Source of the DNA: Taibaiella helva
Lineage (GTDB): Bacteria > Bacteroidota > Bacteroidia > Chitinophagales > Chitinophagaceae
NCBI RefSeq assembly: GCF_003545695.1
Contig: NZ_QUZZ01000003.1
Location: forward strand, 372,001 to 436,000
Direction: 5' to 3'
DNA length: 64,000 nt
Part shown: positions 7,435 to 16,164 of the stretch, in pieces
Numbering within the stretch: the stretch's first letter is position 1
Layout: the number at the start of each line of letters is the position of its first letter
Made by a program: the position numbers and the translations under genes
Notes under the pieces: generated by a model
The model's input: only the letters and a program-made list of their open reading frames with translations
Told to the model about the DNA's origin: nothing
Database searches by the model: none

Positions 7435-9687
7435 ATGAAGAGAAATTTATTCACGGGACTGACAGCGGGACTAATGATGCTGGCCGTCACCCACAGCTAC
7501 GGAAGTGATCAGTACTGGAGCAAATTCGACGGCAAAATCGCTCCTTCACGCCTGCCGATGGCAGTTACACCCAAAGAGTACAGCCTCTTTACGCTCAACC
7601 AGGAGGGCATGCGCCAGTTCCTGTTCGGCCTGGGTTCGAGTTATGAGCAGGCCAGGCAGATCCAGCTACCCGGCCCCGGCAATACCTGGCGCAGCTTCCG
7701 TGTATGGAAAACGCCTGCCATGGAGCCGGCGCTTGCGGCGCGTTATCCGGAAATGCAAACCTTTACAGCCGAAGCAACGGACGATCCCGGTGTGACCGCC
7801 AAGCTGGAGTGGACCCTCTTCGGGTTTACCGGCTATGTATTCGACGGCGATAAGACCTATATGATCGATCCGTACAGCAATGCAGCGGATGGCTACTATA
7901 TCGTTTTCCTTCAGAAAGATTTTACCCCTACAGGCGTGCCCAGCGCCCCCTGTGGCGTCGGTCAGGCCTTTGGCCCCTCCGATCACGGCGCCCCGGTTAA
8001 CGTAGGCAGCCAGGAACAGGGTAAAACGGCAGCAAAGACAAATGGAAGTGTGAAACGCTACTACCGCCTGGCCATGTCCTGTACCGGCGAATATGCGCTG
8101 AATGCCGTAGGCCCTACGGCTACGGTGCCGCAGGTGCTCAGCAAGATCATTACCACTGTCAATCGTGTAAATGGTTTTTACGAAAGAGAATTGTCGGTAT
8201 CGATGAAGCTCATCGGTACTACCGACCAGGTGCTTTACGTAAATCCCTCGACAGATCCCTATAACTGTAATACGGCGTTAAACTGTCTTATCGGCGAAGC
8301 GCAAAACAATATCACGGCAGTGATCGGCGCAGCCAACTTCGATATTGGTCACATTCTGTGTACAGCAGGCGGCGGCCTGGCCCAGCTGGCAGCCGTATGC
8401 GGTGGCGGCAAGGCCAGCGGTACCAGCACTTCCTCAGGTCCCGACGATATCCATGTGATCCTGCACGAGATGGGCCACCAGTACGGTTCTGACCATACCT
8501 TCAGCGCAGGTACGGGCGCTTGCTCCGGCAACGGTAATGCGCTGACCGCCTATGAACCCGGCGCCGGTAACTCCGTAATGTCTTACTCCGGCGGCTGTAC
8601 GCCCAACAATACCGGTCCCGGAGCTGATTACTTCCATGTCAGCAGCTTCAGCCAGATCAGCACTTTCCTTGCCGCACAGGGTTCCAGCTGCGGTGAAAGA
8701 GAGAACGCGCTGGTTTCGGTCGTGTCGCTGCCTGCCATTGTCGATACGTACAATATTCCCAGAAATACACCCTTTGAGCTGCTGGCGCCGATAGCGACAG
8801 CGACTTATTCATCCGAGCCGATCCGCTATTCCTGGGAGCAGTACGACCTGGGCAATTTTGAAGGTGTCGAAGCTTCGAATGGCAATGCTGCGGATGGCCC
8901 TATTGTGCGCTCTTATCCTCCTGATCTTTCCAGGACAAGGACTTATCCTGCGGTCGCCAATATCCTGTCTGCTGCCTATACCGCACCCGGCGAGCGTCTG
9001 CCGCAAAAAGAAAGGACTGTGCGCTTTAAGCTTACTGCCCGCAACGTATTCCAGGGATGGGGCAGCTTCAACTTTATTGATAGCGTGCTGCGGCTTAAGG
9101 TTACTGAAAATTCAGGCGATTTCAGGGTTACTGGTCCGAACACCGATGTGACCTGGGATGTAAATGAAAAGGAAGATGTGACCTGGTCGGTAGCAGGTAC
9201 AGACGGCGCGCCGGTAAATTGCAAGCAGGTGAATATCTACCTGTCGCTCGATAACGGCATGACCTTTCCCTACCAGCTGGCTTCCAATGTGCCCAATAAT
9301 GGCAGCTACAAAGTGAAAGTACCCGATGTGGTCACGACCACCGGCAGGATCAAAGTAAAAGGCGCCGGCAACGTTTTCTTCGATATCGGCCAGGGGGCTA
9401 TTACAATTAACGGCAACCCCAACGGTATCCGGGAGCAGCAGCTGGCTGAAAGCCTCTCGTTCTACCCCAATCCCGCAACAGACCGGATCCATGTGCAGCT
9501 GAAAAAGCAGAACGGCAATACCCTGAAAGCGGTAATGTACAATGCCGTAGGCCAAAGAGTATGGGACGGAACGCTATCAGGCAGTACAGATATTCAAACT
9601 ACTGGCTTTGCCCGGGGTAGCTACCTTATCCAGGTGCTGGACGAAAGCACGGGCGCCCGCATGACACAGAAGATTGCCCTGCGATAA
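7435..9687 (+). CDS. Secreted metzincin protease with T9SS sorting tail
   Basis: A 750-residue secreted reprolysin-like (M12B type) metallopeptidase. After a signal peptide ending near ATHSYG comes a propeptide-like region, then the zinc motif HEMGHQYGSDH (His344, Glu345, His348, His354), which fits HExxHxxGxxH, and a Met-turn in NSVMSYSGG. Beta-sandwich regions follow, and the last 75 or so residues form a type A T9SS sorting domain starting at LSFYPNPATD. It should be exported by Sec, moved across the outer membrane by T9SS, and attached or released by PorU, which is encoded in this window. The ATG was chosen because it starts the signal peptide; an upstream GTG at 7405 adds ten unlikely residues. 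Confidence 0.93.
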   Translation: MKRNLFTGLTAGLMMLAVTHSYGSDQYWSKFDGKIAPSRLPMAVTPKEYSLFTLNQEGMRQFLFGLGSSYEQARQIQLPGPGNTWRSFRVWKTPAMEPALAARYPEMQTFTAEATDDPGVTAKLEWTLFGFTGYVFDGDKTYMIDPYSNAADGYYIVFLQKDFTPTGVPSAPCGVGQAFGPSDHGAPVNVGSQEQGKTAAKTNGSVKRYYRLAMSCTGEYALNAVGPTATVPQVLSKIITTVNRVNGFYERELSVSMKLIGTTDQVLYVNPSTDPYNCNTALNCLIGEAQNNITAVIGAANFDIGHILCTAGGGLAQLAAVCGGGKASGTSTSSGPDDIHVILHEMGHQYGSDHTFSAGTGACSGNGNALTAYEPGAGNSVMSYSGGCTPNNTGPGADYFHVSSFSQISTFLAAQGSSCGERENALVSVVSLPAIVDTYNIPRNTPFELLAPIATATYSSEPIRYSWEQYDLGNFEGVEASNGNAADGPIVRSYPPDLSRTRTYPAVANILSAAYTAPGERLPQKERTVRFKLTARNVFQGWGSFNFIDSVLRLKVTENSGDFRVTGPNTDVTWDVNEKEDVTWSVAGTDGAPVNCKQVNIYLSLDNGMTFPYQLASNVPNNGSYKVKVPDVVTTTGRIKVKGAGNVFFDIGQGAITINGNPNGIREQQLAESLSFYPNPATDRIHVQLKKQNGNTLKAVMYNAVGQRVWDGTLSGSTDIQTTGFARGSYLIQVLDESTGARMTQKIALR

Positions 9688-9712
9688 AGCGATAAAGAGA
9701 AATCATTGACCG

Positions 9713-9739
9713 AAAGGCGCTGCAGCATGCAGCGCCTTT
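9713..9739 (+). terminator. Intrinsic terminator after the protease gene
   Basis: Perfect 12-base arms (9713-9724 AAAGGCGCTGCA and 9728-9739) with a 3-base loop and a following T-rich tract. Confidence 0.8.
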
Positions 9740-9895
9740 TTGTTCTGTATGCCGCCGGCACAGCCCCTTTCCTTCGATCCGGAATATTCCCGTTTCAGCA
9801 GCCGATATTCCTGTATAAGCTTCAATGGTGAGGGGCATGGTGGCTATAGCGTTATCTTGCATCTTATAAAACCTCAATCCAATAACCACAATGTT

Positions 9896-10495
9896 ATGAA
9901 GCAAAAATTATTCTTACTGGCCGCAATGCTTCTTACCGCGGGAGCAGTAAAGGCGACCACTACAACGATCAACGCGGCGGGCCTTGTTTTCAATCCGGCA
10001 AGTGTAACGATCACGCTGGGCGATACTGTTAAGTTTGTATACGTAAGCGGCATGGACCATACGACTACCAGCAAGACGATCCCTTCAGGCGCAGCGGCCT
10101 GGGATGCGCCGTTGACCGCCAGCAGCACTACATTTGTCTATGTGCCCACAGTAGCCGGCACTTATGCTTACGTTTGTAAGCCACATGAGTCCCTTGGTAT
10201 GGTGGGTACTTTTACCGTAAATGTACCTGTGGGTATTTCAGATAAAGAGATCGTCAGCACCTTGTTTAATATTTACCCCAACCCGGCGAAGAATGTGCTG
10301 CAGGTGACCCAGAAAGGTATGGCTAAGCCCGCAGCAGCAAGCGTTATGGACGTAAACGGCCGCCAGCTGCTGCAATCGGCGATCACGAACGGCAACATGA
10401 GGCTCGATGTGAGTACCCTGGTAGCCGGCATGTATTTTCTGAACATCAGCCAGGATGGCAAGCACTATATCAGCAAGTTTACTATTGCACGATAA
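9896..10495 (+). CDS. Cupredoxin with T9SS sorting tail
   Basis: A 199-residue secreted blue-copper protein. After a signal peptide (MKQKLFLLAAMLLTAGAVKA) is a plastocyanin-like domain of about 90 residues. All four type 1 copper ligands can be placed: His55 in GMDH, then Cys94-x2-His97-x4-Met102 in CKPHESLGM. From residue 125 on, IYPNPAKNVL begins a type A T9SS sorting domain, so the copper domain should end up on the cell surface or outside. It likely carries electrons or copper. It precedes a YceI gene and a sensor system, and a haem-protein operon lies 4 kb downstream. The upstream 52 codons open to 9740 do not look coding. Confidence 0.92.
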   Translation: MKQKLFLLAAMLLTAGAVKATTTTINAAGLVFNPASVTITLGDTVKFVYVSGMDHTTTSKTIPSGAAAWDAPLTASSTTFVYVPTVAGTYAYVCKPHESLGMVGTFTVNVPVGISDKEIVSTLFNIYPNPAKNVLQVTQKGMAKPAAASVMDVNGRQLLQSAITNGNMRLDVSTLVAGMYFLNISQDGKHYISKFTIAR

Positions 10496-10527
10496 GAAGT
10501 TGTACGTTGATTTGTTTGTTTAGGGAA

Positions 10528-10555
10528 GAAAAGCCATCTATGTCGGATGGCTTTC
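10528..10555 (+). terminator. Intrinsic terminator after the cupredoxin gene
   Basis: Arms around AGCCATC (10532-10538) and GATGGCT (10546-10552), extended by A and T runs. It separates the cupredoxin from the YceI gene. Confidence 0.65.
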
Positions 10556-10595
10556 TTATATTTAAGCACCAAATCTTCTGTCAACCGACCGGCTT

Positions 10596-11147
10596 ATGCT
10601 ACGTGTGCTGCTTTGCCTCTTCCTGTTTCTGCCGCTGGCCGGCTATACCCAAACCGGTATTTATGAAGTGAAATCGGGAGCGGTTCATTTTTTTTCGGAA
10701 GCCCCCAAGGAGCTGATCAGCGCTTCGTCCAAAAAACTGAAAGGGTTTGTGGATGCCGGTCGCAAGACCTTTGCCTTCAAGATCGATATACCTTCCTTCG
10801 TAGGCTTTAATAATCCCCTGCAGCGGGGGCATTTCAACGAAAACTATATGGAAAGCGGGACCTATCCCACGGCTACTTTTAAAGGCAAGATCATCGAGGA
10901 TGCCGACTTCGGAAAAGAGGGCAGCTACGAGCTCAGGGCCAAAGGGAAACTAAACATTCATGGTGTGGAGCAGGAGCGTATTATCAAAGTGATCCTGACC
11001 ATAAAAAGGGGTAAGCTTACAGCAAAAAGCGATTTTACGGTATTGCTTACCGATCACAATATCAAAATTCCAAGGGTGGTGACCGACAAATTATCTCCGG
11101 AAATAAAAGTTACCGTAGAGGCCAGCCTGCAACCTCAAGTCAAATGA
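10596..11147 (+). CDS. YceI-family lipocalin-like protein (first copy)
   Basis: A 183-residue exported protein with a short signal peptide ending GYTQ. The YceI fold is recognised from the strand pattern and the motif HFNENYMESGTYPTATFKG, close to HFNENYMESSKYPKAEYKG in the second YceI gene 5 kb downstream. YceI proteins bind long polyisoprenoids or similar amphiphiles in a barrel and often sit beside cytochromes. The stop overlaps the start of the sensor kinase by four bases (ATGA), which implies translational coupling and suggests the protein feeds or shares the kinase's signal. Confidence 0.92.
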   Translation: MLRVLLCLFLFLPLAGYTQTGIYEVKSGAVHFFSEAPKELISASSKKLKGFVDAGRKTFAFKIDIPSFVGFNNPLQRGHFNENYMESGTYPTATFKGKIIEDADFGKEGSYELRAKGKLNIHGVEQERIIKVILTIKRGKLTAKSDFTVLLTDHNIKIPRVVTDKLSPEIKVTVEASLQPQVK

Positions 11148-14005
11148 TCCTTACCCGATTCCTGCTGATCGTGATCGCCTGCTACGCGCCCCTGGCTGTA
11201 GCGGCGCAGCGTCCTTTTATGCAGGATATATGGCTGAATGAGAATCGGACCCCGCTCAAAGCGAATGTATTGCTGCTCGATAGCAAAGGCTACCTGCTGG
11301 TTGGCACCGACCAGGGCTTGTTCCGTTACAACGGTGCGACCTTCAAATCGCCACGGAGTGCTATAAAAGCCCCCGTAACGGCCCTGGCGCATGATAAAGA
11401 GATCGTGTGGCTGGGCTATAAAGACGGGCGTATCGGTTACCTGGCGACACCCGATTCCATAGCAGAGTATGTTCCGAAGCAGTATAAGCCCGAAGCTGCC
11501 GTTACCGCGATCTGTCCCCGTCCCGACGGCAGCCTCTGGCTGGGTACGGAGGCTGGTATCGTACAGATCCGGCAGGGGCACGTTACTATTATTGGCAGGG
11601 ATGCCGGTCTCAGCGACGATTTTATCTACCAGCTGGTATTCCGCGACGACCATTACCTGATGGCGGGCACCGACCAGGGGATCAATGCTATCCGCTTAAC
11701 GAAGGACGGCAGGGAAATTACCGCCTACTCTTCCGGCGAAGGCCTGCAGGATAATATTGCAAGGGTGGTGGTGAGCACAGGAGCTGCGGGGCAATACTGG
11801 ATCGGCGCACAGCAGGGAGGCTTGTCCTTGTTTGATAGCAGGGCAGGACAATGCCGGAAGCTGAACGTCTCCGGCGGCTGGCAATGGGGACAGGTCAACG
11901 ATATTCTCCCGGTGCCGGGTAACCGCATGTGGGTGGCAACGGAGGACGGCTACCTGCTGGAGCTGATTCTTGTGGGACGCGATTCGGCCAGGGTCAATTC
12001 TTTTGCCCATCCCGATAAAAAAATCAATGACCTGGCGCTCGATCAATCGGGGAATATCTGGTGTGCGACCACAAAGGGGATCAGCCTGGTCACCGCCGAG
12101 TTCCTGGACTATTTTTCATTGAGCACACCTTACAGCCTTACCGGGGTTACCGCCATGTGCTGCGACCGGGACAACCGCCTGTGGCTGGCATTGAAGAACG
12201 ACCTGTATCACATCGATCTTGCCGACGGGATCAAAATGCTGCAGAAAGTCTTTCATGCCGCAGAGCCGGTGAGCGCGCTTTTCTGCGACCAGGCCAATAC
12301 TTTATGGCTGGGCACTTCGGGCGACGGTCTCTGGCGCAAAGAGGGCAATAAAACAACCTTTGAAAAAGTAAAAGCGGTAGCCGGCACCGAGAATATCCTC
12401 AGCATTGCGATATCGGGACAAACACTTTGGGTATCGGGACTGAACGGCGTACAGGAATTTGGAATACGGCCCGAAGGTCTGCGCGCTTTGCGGACACATG
12501 ATAAGATGGCCGGGATCGGCAGCGATTACATCTATCAGCTCTATGCCGATAGCCGGCAACGCCTGTGGATGGCCACCGACGGCGCCGGCGTTTGCCTGCT
12601 CCATAACGGGCAATACCAGCACTGGAATACCTTTAAGAGTGCCAACAGCACCGTGGCCTATACCCTTACCGAAGATGCGGGAGGAGCTATCTGGGCGGGC
12701 ACTTTGTACAAAGATCTTTTCCGGTATGCCGGCGATCAGTGGGAAAATATCCGGAGAAAAGAAGTGCAGGATATTGATGTGAACCTGTCGACAGTCAATG
12801 CGAATGCCACCGGGCAGGTCGTCGCCGTGTACCAGCGCTGTATCGACCTGTGGTACCCCGGCAGCCGCTTCTTCCGTCATTTCAACAGCCGTCACAGTAT
12901 GGGTATGGACAGCACCTCCCGTGTGCTGAATTGCAGTGCGAGAGATACGGCCGGCAATGTTTATGTTCCTTTTGAAAAAGGGATACTCATCTTCAAAAAC
13001 CAAAACGCGGTATATGATATCCGGCCGGGTATTTATATTCTGCGCGTCAGCAACAACTCGAAAGAGGTTGCCACAGGGCACACCGCATTTGCGCCCGATG
13101 AGAATTACCTGAGCTTTTACTTCGACGGTATCAGCTATACCAATCCTGAGCGGCTCAACTATCGTTTCCGCCTGGAAGGCTATAGTGACAACTGGGTCTA
13201 TACCAATGATCCGGTGGCGACCTTTCCTAAACTGCCTGCCGGCACCTTTACCTTCAGGGTACAGGCCTCGCTGAATGGCGGCTTCGACAATGCCAGTGAA
13301 GCAGTTTATACTTTCAGCATCGCCGCACCTATGTGGCGGCGCCCCTGGTTCCTGGTTATAGCCGGGCTAGCGTTTGTCGCTGTCGTTTATGCGCTGATCC
13401 GTTTTCGCGATCGCAAGATGCAGCGCCTGGCCTTGCTTGAGCAGGAAAGGATCTTGTTTGACTACGAGCATCTGAAAGGGCAGGTCAATCCCCATTTCCT
13501 GTTCAACAGCCTGAATACGCTTACCAATCTTATTGAAGAAAATCCCGAAAGCGCTGTACAGTATACCGAGCAGCTGTCCGACCTGTACCGCAATATGCTT
13601 ACCTATCACAACAAAGAGCTAATCTTCCTGGATGAAGAGCTAAAGCTGCTGTCCGCCTATCTTTATATACAGCAAAGCCGTTTTGGCGCAGCCTTGCAGT
13701 TCCGGCAGGAGATTCCCGAAACCTTGAAGATCCGGCGACGGATACCGCCAATGGCCCTGCAATTGCTGGTGGAAAATGCGATCAAGCACAATGTCGTGTC
13801 ATCGTCGCTTCCGCTGGTCATCCATGTCAGCGCTACAGAAGAGGAATTGATCGTAAAGAATGAGATCCATCCTAAGATCAAAACGGAGCCGCAGTCGGGT
13901 ATAGGCTTAGCCAATATCAGCAACCGCTATGCTTTGCTTACCCAGAAAAAGGTATATTACGGAAAGGAGGGTGATCACTGGATCGTCAGGTTGCCGTTGC
14001 TGTAA
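11144..14005 (+). CDS. Beta-propeller sensor histidine kinase, LytS type
   Basis: A 953-residue membrane sensor. After the signal peptide (VAAQ) come many two-component-regulator propeller repeats (for example GSLWLGTEAGIVQ, LWLGTSGDGLWR) to about residue 620, then a Y_Y_Y domain with LNYRFRLEGYSDNW, one transmembrane helix near 730-750, and a His_kinase module with His784 in NPHFLFNSLNTL and an ATP-binding end with IGLANISNRY. The propeller would face the periplasm and the kinase the cytoplasm. Kinases of this sort pair with LytTR regulators, and one follows 26 bases later. It starts inside the last codons of the upstream YceI gene. The ligand is unknown. Confidence 0.93.
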   Translation: MILTRFLLIVIACYAPLAVAAQRPFMQDIWLNENRTPLKANVLLLDSKGYLLVGTDQGLFRYNGATFKSPRSAIKAPVTALAHDKEIVWLGYKDGRIGYLATPDSIAEYVPKQYKPEAAVTAICPRPDGSLWLGTEAGIVQIRQGHVTIIGRDAGLSDDFIYQLVFRDDHYLMAGTDQGINAIRLTKDGREITAYSSGEGLQDNIARVVVSTGAAGQYWIGAQQGGLSLFDSRAGQCRKLNVSGGWQWGQVNDILPVPGNRMWVATEDGYLLELILVGRDSARVNSFAHPDKKINDLALDQSGNIWCATTKGISLVTAEFLDYFSLSTPYSLTGVTAMCCDRDNRLWLALKNDLYHIDLADGIKMLQKVFHAAEPVSALFCDQANTLWLGTSGDGLWRKEGNKTTFEKVKAVAGTENILSIAISGQTLWVSGLNGVQEFGIRPEGLRALRTHDKMAGIGSDYIYQLYADSRQRLWMATDGAGVCLLHNGQYQHWNTFKSANSTVAYTLTEDAGGAIWAGTLYKDLFRYAGDQWENIRRKEVQDIDVNLSTVNANATGQVVAVYQRCIDLWYPGSRFFRHFNSRHSMGMDSTSRVLNCSARDTAGNVYVPFEKGILIFKNQNAVYDIRPGIYILRVSNNSKEVATGHTAFAPDENYLSFYFDGISYTNPERLNYRFRLEGYSDNWVYTNDPVATFPKLPAGTFTFRVQASLNGGFDNASEAVYTFSIAAPMWRRPWFLVIAGLAFVAVVYALIRFRDRKMQRLALLEQERILFDYEHLKGQVNPHFLFNSLNTLTNLIEENPESAVQYTEQLSDLYRNMLTYHNKELIFLDEELKLLSAYLYIQQSRFGAALQFRQEIPETLKIRRRIPPMALQLLVENAIKHNVVSSSLPLVIHVSATEEELIVKNEIHPKIKTEPQSGIGLANISNRYALLTQKKVYYGKEGDHWIVRLPLL

Positions 14006-14031
14006 AAAAGCTGTATTTTAGAGCACAGGAT

Positions 14032-14784
14032 ATGAAAGTATTGATCATAGAGGACGAAGTACCGGCCTATAACCGGCTCAGCAAGCTGATCCAGGAAATG
14101 GCCCCGCTGGCCGATATTACCGGGCAGCTGGACAGTGTTGCTGCTGCCAGCAGCTGGCTGGCTGCCAATACCCTGCCCGATGTTGTCTTTATGGATATAC
14201 ACCTGGCCGACGGCTCCGCATTTGACCTGATGGAACGGGTAAAGCTGGATTGTCCCATCATCTTCACTACGGCTTACGATCAGTACGCGATCGACGCCTT
14301 CAAAGTATCCAGTGTCGATTACCTGCTGAAGCCGGTTAAGCGGGATGACCTGCAGCGGGCTTTCGCCAAGCTGAAGCAGTTCCGGGATATGTTCAAAGTT
14401 AATGCAGTGCCGGCAAGCGCAGCCGATAGCCGGCAGGAATACAAGAAACGTTTCCTGATCCGCTTCGGGGAGCATATCAAAACCCTGAACGTGGAAGAGA
14501 TCGCTTACTTCTTCAGCGAGAACAGGGCCACCTTTGCTCGCAACCACGATGGCCGCAATCTTCCTGTCGACTACAACCTGGACGCGCTGGAGGCTATGCT
14601 CGATCCTGCTCTCTTTTTCCGCATCAACCGACAGTTTCTCATCAGCCTTGAGGCCATCTCCGAGATGAGAACCTATTCCAAAGCCAGGGTGATCGTTACC
14701 CTGAAGCCCCAGGCAACCGAGCAGCCGGTAGTGAGCTCCGAGCGTTCGGCCCATTTCAAGCAATGGCTGGCCGGTGAGCGCTGA
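14032..14784 (+). CDS. LytTR-family response regulator
   Basis: A 250-residue regulator. The receiver domain covers residues 1-120 with phospho-acceptor Asp55 in VFMDIHLADG, a conserved Thr-containing strand (IIFTTAYDQYAIDAF) and the Lys in LLKPV. The C-terminal 100 residues form a LytTR DNA-binding domain (FLIRFGEHIKTLNVEEI at the start, then FFRINRQFLISLEAI). It is the obvious partner of the upstream kinase. Its targets are unknown; the operon that begins 104 bases downstream is the closest candidate. Confidence 0.95.
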   Translation: MKVLIIEDEVPAYNRLSKLIQEMAPLADITGQLDSVAAASSWLAANTLPDVVFMDIHLADGSAFDLMERVKLDCPIIFTTAYDQYAIDAFKVSSVDYLLKPVKRDDLQRAFAKLKQFRDMFKVNAVPASAADSRQEYKKRFLIRFGEHIKTLNVEEIAYFFSENRATFARNHDGRNLPVDYNLDALEAMLDPALFFRINRQFLISLEAISEMRTYSKARVIVTLKPQATEQPVVSSERSAHFKQWLAGER

Positions 14785-14862
14785 TCAGGGGTCCTATTCC
14801 CGTTTCGTTGTTGCATTTTCCCGCTTCATAGCATTAGGCTTTTATGCGGCAGGCTGATGGGA

Positions 14863-14870
14863 TACATTTG
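14863..14870 (+). promoter_or_regulatory. -7 box (TACATTTG) of the redox operon
   Basis: A full match to TAnnTTTG, 18 bases before the OB-fold gene. This gives the five-gene cluster its own promoter apart from the two-component genes. The -33 position holds only a T-rich stretch. Confidence 0.45.
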
Positions 14871-14888
14871 TTTCCTGATCATTTGCCT

Positions 14889-15284
14889 ATGAAGAAGATC
14901 CTTATCATTCTGCTTATCCTTGTGGCTGCCTGTGCGGGCGCCGGCCTGTACCTGTGGAATAAGCCGCATGAGAAGGCAGAAGACCGTAAAGCCATGGTCG
15001 TAACCGCAATGACGCTATCCGGTGCCTTTACGGAGAGTGAGCAAAAGGCAAACAGCATTTACCTCAACCAGGTGCTGGCCGTGAGCGGCACGGTGAGCGA
15101 GGTCAGCAAAAACCAGGATGGCAAGACGGTGATTGTGCTGGCCGGCAGCGATCCCCTGTCCGGCGTGCAGTGCACCATGAGAGAGGATGGTGTAAAGGCT
15201 GCAGCCGGCGACAAGATGACGATAAAAGGATTCTGCAACGGCTATACCCTGGTAGTGCTGCTCAGCGACTGTATTGTTCCCTAA
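14889..15284 (+). CDS. Membrane-anchored OB-fold (tRNA_anti-like) protein
   Basis: A 131-residue protein with one N-terminal membrane anchor (MKKILIILLILVAACAGAG) and a compact domain resembling the tRNA_anti-like OB family of Bacteroidota (AMTLSGAFTESEQKANSIYLNQ, then VSGTVSEV and KGFCNGY). In that family the name reflects fold only; there is no evidence for RNA binding. A cysteine in CTMRED, one in FCNGY and one in SDCIVP may form disulfides outside the membrane. It is the first gene of a tight operon with two cytochrome lipoproteins, a YceI and a DUF5777 barrel. The start at 14844 would add 15 residues before the anchor and is less likely. Confidence 0.85.
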   Translation: MKKILIILLILVAACAGAGLYLWNKPHEKAEDRKAMVVTAMTLSGAFTESEQKANSIYLNQVLAVSGTVSEVSKNQDGKTVIVLAGSDPLSGVQCTMREDGVKAAAGDKMTIKGFCNGYTLVVLLSDCIVP

Positions 15285-15297
15285 AGTCTTCAATGTA

Positions 15298-15717
15298 ATG
15301 AATAGAAAACGCACGACTAGCTTTGCCTGCCTGGCAATGGCCATAGCACTGGGATGTACGCATAGCCCTTCGCCCCGGCCCTCGGACCCCGACCCCGAGC
15401 AGCCGCCCGCAGGTCCCGGTCCTGCAAGCGATCCGGAGCACCCCAGCTTTAAAACGGATATACTGCCGATATTCCTTACCTATTGCAGCGGCTGTCACAA
15501 CCAGACCACCAATAACGAAGGCTTTATATTCGTGAGCTACGAAACCATTACCGCTAAGAAATTTACTCCCGGCGACCCGGGAAATACCAAACTCTACGAA
15601 GCGATTACCGACGATGATGAAGAAGATCGCATGCCCAGGACGCCCAACCCGCGCCTGTCGGCAGAACGCATTACCCTGATCCGCAACTGGATCAGGAACG
15701 GAGCGCCCAACAACTGA
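15298..15717 (+). CDS. Cytochrome c-type lipoprotein with CxxCH
   Basis: A 139-residue lipoprotein: the signal ends ALGC with Cys20 as lipid site, followed by a Pro/Asp-rich spacer. One haem c motif, CSGCH (63-67), lies in FKTDILPIFLTYCSGCH, a form common in Planctomycete- and Bacteroidota-type cytochrome domains, and Met112 in DRMPRTP is a candidate sixth ligand. The C-terminus (LIRNWIRNGAPNN) nearly repeats in the next gene (IVKWVNSGAPNN). It presumably carries electrons at the outer membrane or periplasmic face. It starts 13 bases after the OB-fold gene. Confidence 0.9.
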   Translation: MNRKRTTSFACLAMAIALGCTHSPSPRPSDPDPEQPPAGPGPASDPEHPSFKTDILPIFLTYCSGCHNQTTNNEGFIFVSYETITAKKFTPGDPGNTKLYEAITDDDEEDRMPRTPNPRLSAERITLIRNWIRNGAPNN

Positions 15718-15742
15718 TTCTCTTAAGCAAACAAGATAGCAT

Positions 15743-16123
15743 ATGAAAAAACGGATACTCGCCGCACTCGTGATCCTGACAGGGGCAACCGCCTGCTACA
15801 AAGACAATGCCGAAGATATGTACCCTTCCGGTGGCAACAGCGGTGGTACCTGCGATACCGCCAATGTTACCTTCAGCGGTACCGTCAAGCCGATTATCGA
15901 TGCCAATTGCGCTACCTCAGGTTGTCACTTCGATGCCAGCGTTACCGGTATTGACCTGTTCCACTATAGCGGTGTGGCTGCTGTGGCTAACTCGGGAAAG
16001 CTGGTCTCAGCCATTACGCACGACGGGCAGGCTTCCTTTATGCCCAAAGGCTTGCCCAAGCTCGACGATTGCAGCATAGCCAAGATCGTAAAGTGGGTAA
16101 ACAGCGGCGCACCCAATAATTAA
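15743..16123 (+). CDS. Cytochrome c-like lipoprotein with CX4CH motif
   Basis: A 126-residue lipoprotein (lipobox ATAC, Cys18) related to the preceding gene. The haem site reads C56-ATSG-C61-H62, so four residues separate the cysteines instead of two, and Met100 in FMPKGLPK can serve as the distal ligand. Two more cysteines (37 and 110) may make a disulfide. CATSGCH-type sites occur in other Bacteroidota cytochrome-domain proteins, and CX4CH is known in tetrahaem cytochromes, so haem attachment is likely but not certain. It lies 25 bases downstream of its sister gene. Confidence 0.85.
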   Translation: MKKRILAALVILTGATACYKDNAEDMYPSGGNSGGTCDTANVTFSGTVKPIIDANCATSGCHFDASVTGIDLFHYSGVAAVANSGKLVSAITHDGQASFMPKGLPKLDDCSIAKIVKWVNSGAPNN

Positions 16124-16164
16124 CCTTTGCTTTTGTCCTCACAGAAAACATAAAATCATACAAG

